From: a virus
DNA length: 24,755 nucleotides
Virus record (IMG/VR): IMGVR_UViG_3300026512_000058
Location: 1 to 24,755 of that record
Reading direction: 5' to 3' (one strand)
Part shown: one piece after another, positions 22,881-24,755 of the stretch
Numbering within the stretch: position 1 is the stretch's first letter
How the letters are laid out: each line of letters opens with the position of its first letter
Translations under genes and position numbers: made by a program
The notes under the pieces: generated by a model
What the model saw: the letters and a program-made list of their open reading frames with translations, nothing else
What the model was told of the DNA's origin: nothing
Databases searched by the model: none

Positions 22881-23322
22881 GAATCTAGGTTCTGCCAACT
22901 GTAACAAGCTATTAGAAAGGTTGTTATTTTAAAACAGCAAACTGAAAAACTAGTTTGGACGATCAGACCGGTTCGCGCGGACTAAAAAAGTTTTTCTGCA
23001 TCTAGGTTCTGCCAACTGTAACTCAGTATTAGAAAAGTTACTATTTTCTATTTGCAAGAAAAAAGTTTTCAGAGATCAGACCGGGATGATATTTAGAAAA
23101 AAGTTTTTCTGCATCTAGGTTCTGCTAACTGTAACAAGCTATTAGAAAGGTTACTATTTTCTATTTGCTAGAAAAAAGGCTCACCGTCCAGACCGGTTCG
23201 CGCGGACTAAAAAAAGTTTTTCTGCATCTAGGTTCTGCCAACTGTAACTCAGTATTAGAAAGGTTACTATTTTCTATTTGCTAGAAAAAAGGCTCACCGT
23301 TTGCTAGAAAAAAGGCTCACCG
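22881..23322 (+). repeat. Tandem array of intergenic repeats (four copies, subtypes I-a and II-b)
   Basis: The gap 22824-23383 has no gene. After the terminator it holds four copies of the element at 17-120. The first is partial (22881-22930, subtype a). Then come 22961-23070 (II-b), 23074-23186 (I-a) and 23187-23299 (II-b), with a period near 113-116. All share TTTTTCTGCATCTAGGTTCT where that part is present, an internal stem, and mostly TTTGCTAG plus an A-tract. Subtype II has a CCGGTTCGCGCGG segment that could form a UUCG-capped hairpin. Between copies 1 and 2 lies a unique 30-nt segment with CAAACT (22938-22943) and AGTTTG (22952-22957) in inverted order. The array sits just upstream of the fibre at 23384. 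Its function is unknown. Confidence 0.85.
23277..23322 (+). repeat. Perfect 23-nt direct tandem repeat
   Basis: Positions 23277-23299 and 23300-23322 are identical: TTTGCTAG, A-tract, GGCTCACCG. The same 23 nt also ends the previous array copy at 23164-23186. It looks like a local duplication of the array's 3' end. Confidence 0.9.
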
Positions 23323-23383
23323 AAAAAAATATCACAACCTAAGAGAATAGACATTCGACATACGTTTTAACAAGGAGAATTTT

Positions 23384-24755
23384 ATGGCTATCAAAATTAC
23401 CGGTACTTTTGAGCCAGGAGGAGATTTCGGATTACTTGAAGATAAAAATTTAATCGGTGGATACATTACTGTAGAAGATTCTACTGAGAGAGACAACATA
23501 CCTCAATTAAAAAGAAAATGGGGTATGTTGGTTTATTCTAAAGCCGATGATAAATTTTATCAGCTAATAGATACTGGCAACGGAGATTTATCAGATAATA
23601 GTAATTGGCAAGAAGCTCAATTTGGATCCAATCTAACCGCCAATAATGGGATCGAGATAAATAATGATGTGATTCAACTTGGTGGTAATTTAACTAAAGA
23701 TACTACTATTGATACTCAAGATAAGCAATTGGTGATACATCATCCAGATACTAACCAACCAAATGCAGATTGGTCTTTTGGAGGCGGTCTTTCACATTTC
23801 CAATATGTGGACCCGAATGATGCTAATAAACAATTGAGTGCTTATTTATCAAAAGACTATTTTGCATTATATGTTGGAAGTGCTACTAATTTTTATCTGC
23901 AAAATCCAGACGACTTTTATTCTAACACTAGATTGTCTCAGAGAGGTGAGATCGCGCCGCTCGGATTTATAGATACTAGAGCGGGAACTATCAGAGTAAG
24001 ATTAAAGGCTGATACAAATCAAGAGATAGGTGAACAAGGTGGTCCTTATACAATAGATGGGCAGACTACGCAAGAAGGTGACATTGTTTTCTTAGCAGGG
24101 CAAACCGATTCAAAAGAAAATGGAATTTATTTATATAAAGATGGAGTTTTTGAAAGACATCCTGATTTTCCCAATGGTATCAATTTATCTTATTATCTGA
24201 TAGCAGTTGCTGAAGGTGATAACAATAAAAACACCGTATGGCAAATCAGAAAACCAGCAATAATAGGGACTGATGATATTTTATTTGATAATGTAGCTGG
24301 AGGTTCTGAATCTCAGTCATATACATTTACAAATGGTTTAACAGAGAATTCAGGAACTGTTAAACTTGGTGGAACGTTAACTGAAGACACAACAATCAAT
24401 TTAACTACAAATTATAAATTAATTTTTGATAACGATGGTGGAGATTCTAATAATTTTACAATTGATTTTAATAATAAGACAATAAATGCTCATATTCAAG
24501 GAAGTAATTTATTCGAAGGTGCTGGATTTAGAGTAAGAGATGACAGTACTTCAATATATTCTAATCACGATAACGGAGATAATACCTCTACAGAATATTA
24601 TTGGAAAATTACTAAAGATAAAGAAGTTCAGTCAAATTCACAGACTATAAAAGTTAAAAATGATGAATATGGTATAACACAAATCAATTTGGAAAATGCT
24701 AACACTTCTGATAATTATGCTGGTGCCAGTATTGTAGTAACATCCTCAGATACAG
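23384..24755 (+). CDS. Tail fibre with N-terminal adaptor domain, partial (457 codons, cut by window end)
   Basis: ATG 23384 has AAGGAG at 23372-23377 and the frame is open to the window end, so the C-terminus is missing. Residues 1-60 (MAIKITGTFEPGGDFGLLED, then GGYITVEDSTERDNIP) match the adaptor of the fibre at 20160. Two copies of a shaft motif are seen: NGIEINNDVIQLGGNLTKDT (about 89-108) and NGLTENSGTVKLGGTLTEDT (about 317-336), common in phage fibres. Residues about 225-300 contain GDIVFLAGQTDSKENGIYLY, the same domain as in the 20160 protein. The upstream region is the repeat array; no clear promoter was found closer to the gene. Confidence 0.85.
   Translation, partial: MAIKITGTFEPGGDFGLLEDKNLIGGYITVEDSTERDNIPQLKRKWGMLVYSKADDKFYQLIDTGNGDLSDNSNWQEAQFGSNLTANNGIEINNDVIQLGGNLTKDTTIDTQDKQLVIHHPDTNQPNADWSFGGGLSHFQYVDPNDANKQLSAYLSKDYFALYVGSATNFYLQNPDDFYSNTRLSQRGEIAPLGFIDTRAGTIRVRLKADTNQEIGEQGGPYTIDGQTTQEGDIVFLAGQTDSKENGIYLYKDGVFERHPDFPNGINLSYYLIAVAEGDNNKNTVWQIRKPAIIGTDDILFDNVAGGSESQSYTFTNGLTENSGTVKLGGTLTEDTTINLTTNYKLIFDNDGGDSNNFTIDFNNKTINAHIQGSNLFEGAGFRVRDDSTSIYSNHDNGDNTSTEYYWKITKDKEVQSNSQTIKVKNDEYGITQINLENANTSDNYAGASIVVTSSDT

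Noticed and set aside
22881-23322. CRISPR array
   Set aside because: Units are about 113-116 bp of nearly continuous homology, not short repeats separated by unique spacers; no cas-like genes are present.
22881-23322. Replication origin with iterons
   Set aside because: One copy lies before the primase-helicase, but the array is next to a fibre gene and contains no short regularly phased iterons or known initiator box. Not excluded, only unsupported.
22881-23383. tRNA genes in the long intergenic gap
   Set aside because: GGTTCTGCCA looks slightly like a T-arm plus CCA end, but no acceptor, anticodon or D-arm can be folded around it.

Overview
This window is tailed-phage (Caudoviricetes) DNA, or a closely related prophage. 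It is AT-rich and every credible gene is on the + strand. Genes are packed tightly, often with TAATG or ATGA overlaps, and nearly all have a clear AAGGAG-type ribosome binding site. Strong intrinsic terminators and one good sigma70-like promoter fit a bacterial host that uses Shine-Dalgarno initiation. The host cannot be named from the sequence. A primase-helicase and an RNA polymerase beta'-like subunit suggest a large phage; genome size cannot be seen here.

Layout. Positions 1-251: leader with one copy of a dispersed intergenic repeat. Positions 252-4956: replication/transcription block, consisting of an AEP primase-SF3 helicase, a 93-aa unknown protein, and a 430-aa N-terminal beta' homologue whose catalytic DFDGD site is degenerate. 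Positions 5041-8656: first tail-fibre/baseplate cluster. It includes two reading frames that need three frameshifts to be read through, and ends at a strong terminator. Positions 8776-14367: fibre cassette opened by a 15-bp perfect hairpin, with an 89-aa adaptor protein, a 239-aa unknown, a 1372-aa giant fibre and a 128-aa helical protein. Positions 14395-20093: second cassette opened by a related hairpin. It holds a fibre, two tail-collar tips each with its own assembly protein, two small fibre-tip proteins, a third assembly protein and a membrane-anchored protein, and ends at a terminator. Positions 20111-22865: single-gene unit (promoter, 887-aa fibre, terminator). Positions 22881-23322: tandem array of about 115-bp intergenic repeats. 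Positions 23384-24755: start of another fibre, cut by the window end.

How it fits together. Most of the window looks like an adhesion apparatus built from interchangeable parts. Recurring N-terminal adaptor domains (two main families plus an Mtd-N-like one) would dock alternative fibres to the tail. Recurring C-terminal or whole-protein modules would bind receptors, and Tfa/DUF4376-like proteins would help fold or attach the tips. Shared domains, related hairpins in front of adaptor genes and nearly identical intergenic repeats all point to gain and exchange of fibre genes by recombination.

Items most worth a second look are the beta'-like protein with a disrupted Mg-binding site, the repeat array whose internal stem changes on both arms between copies, and the cluster of frameshifts in the fibre genes at 7109-8360.
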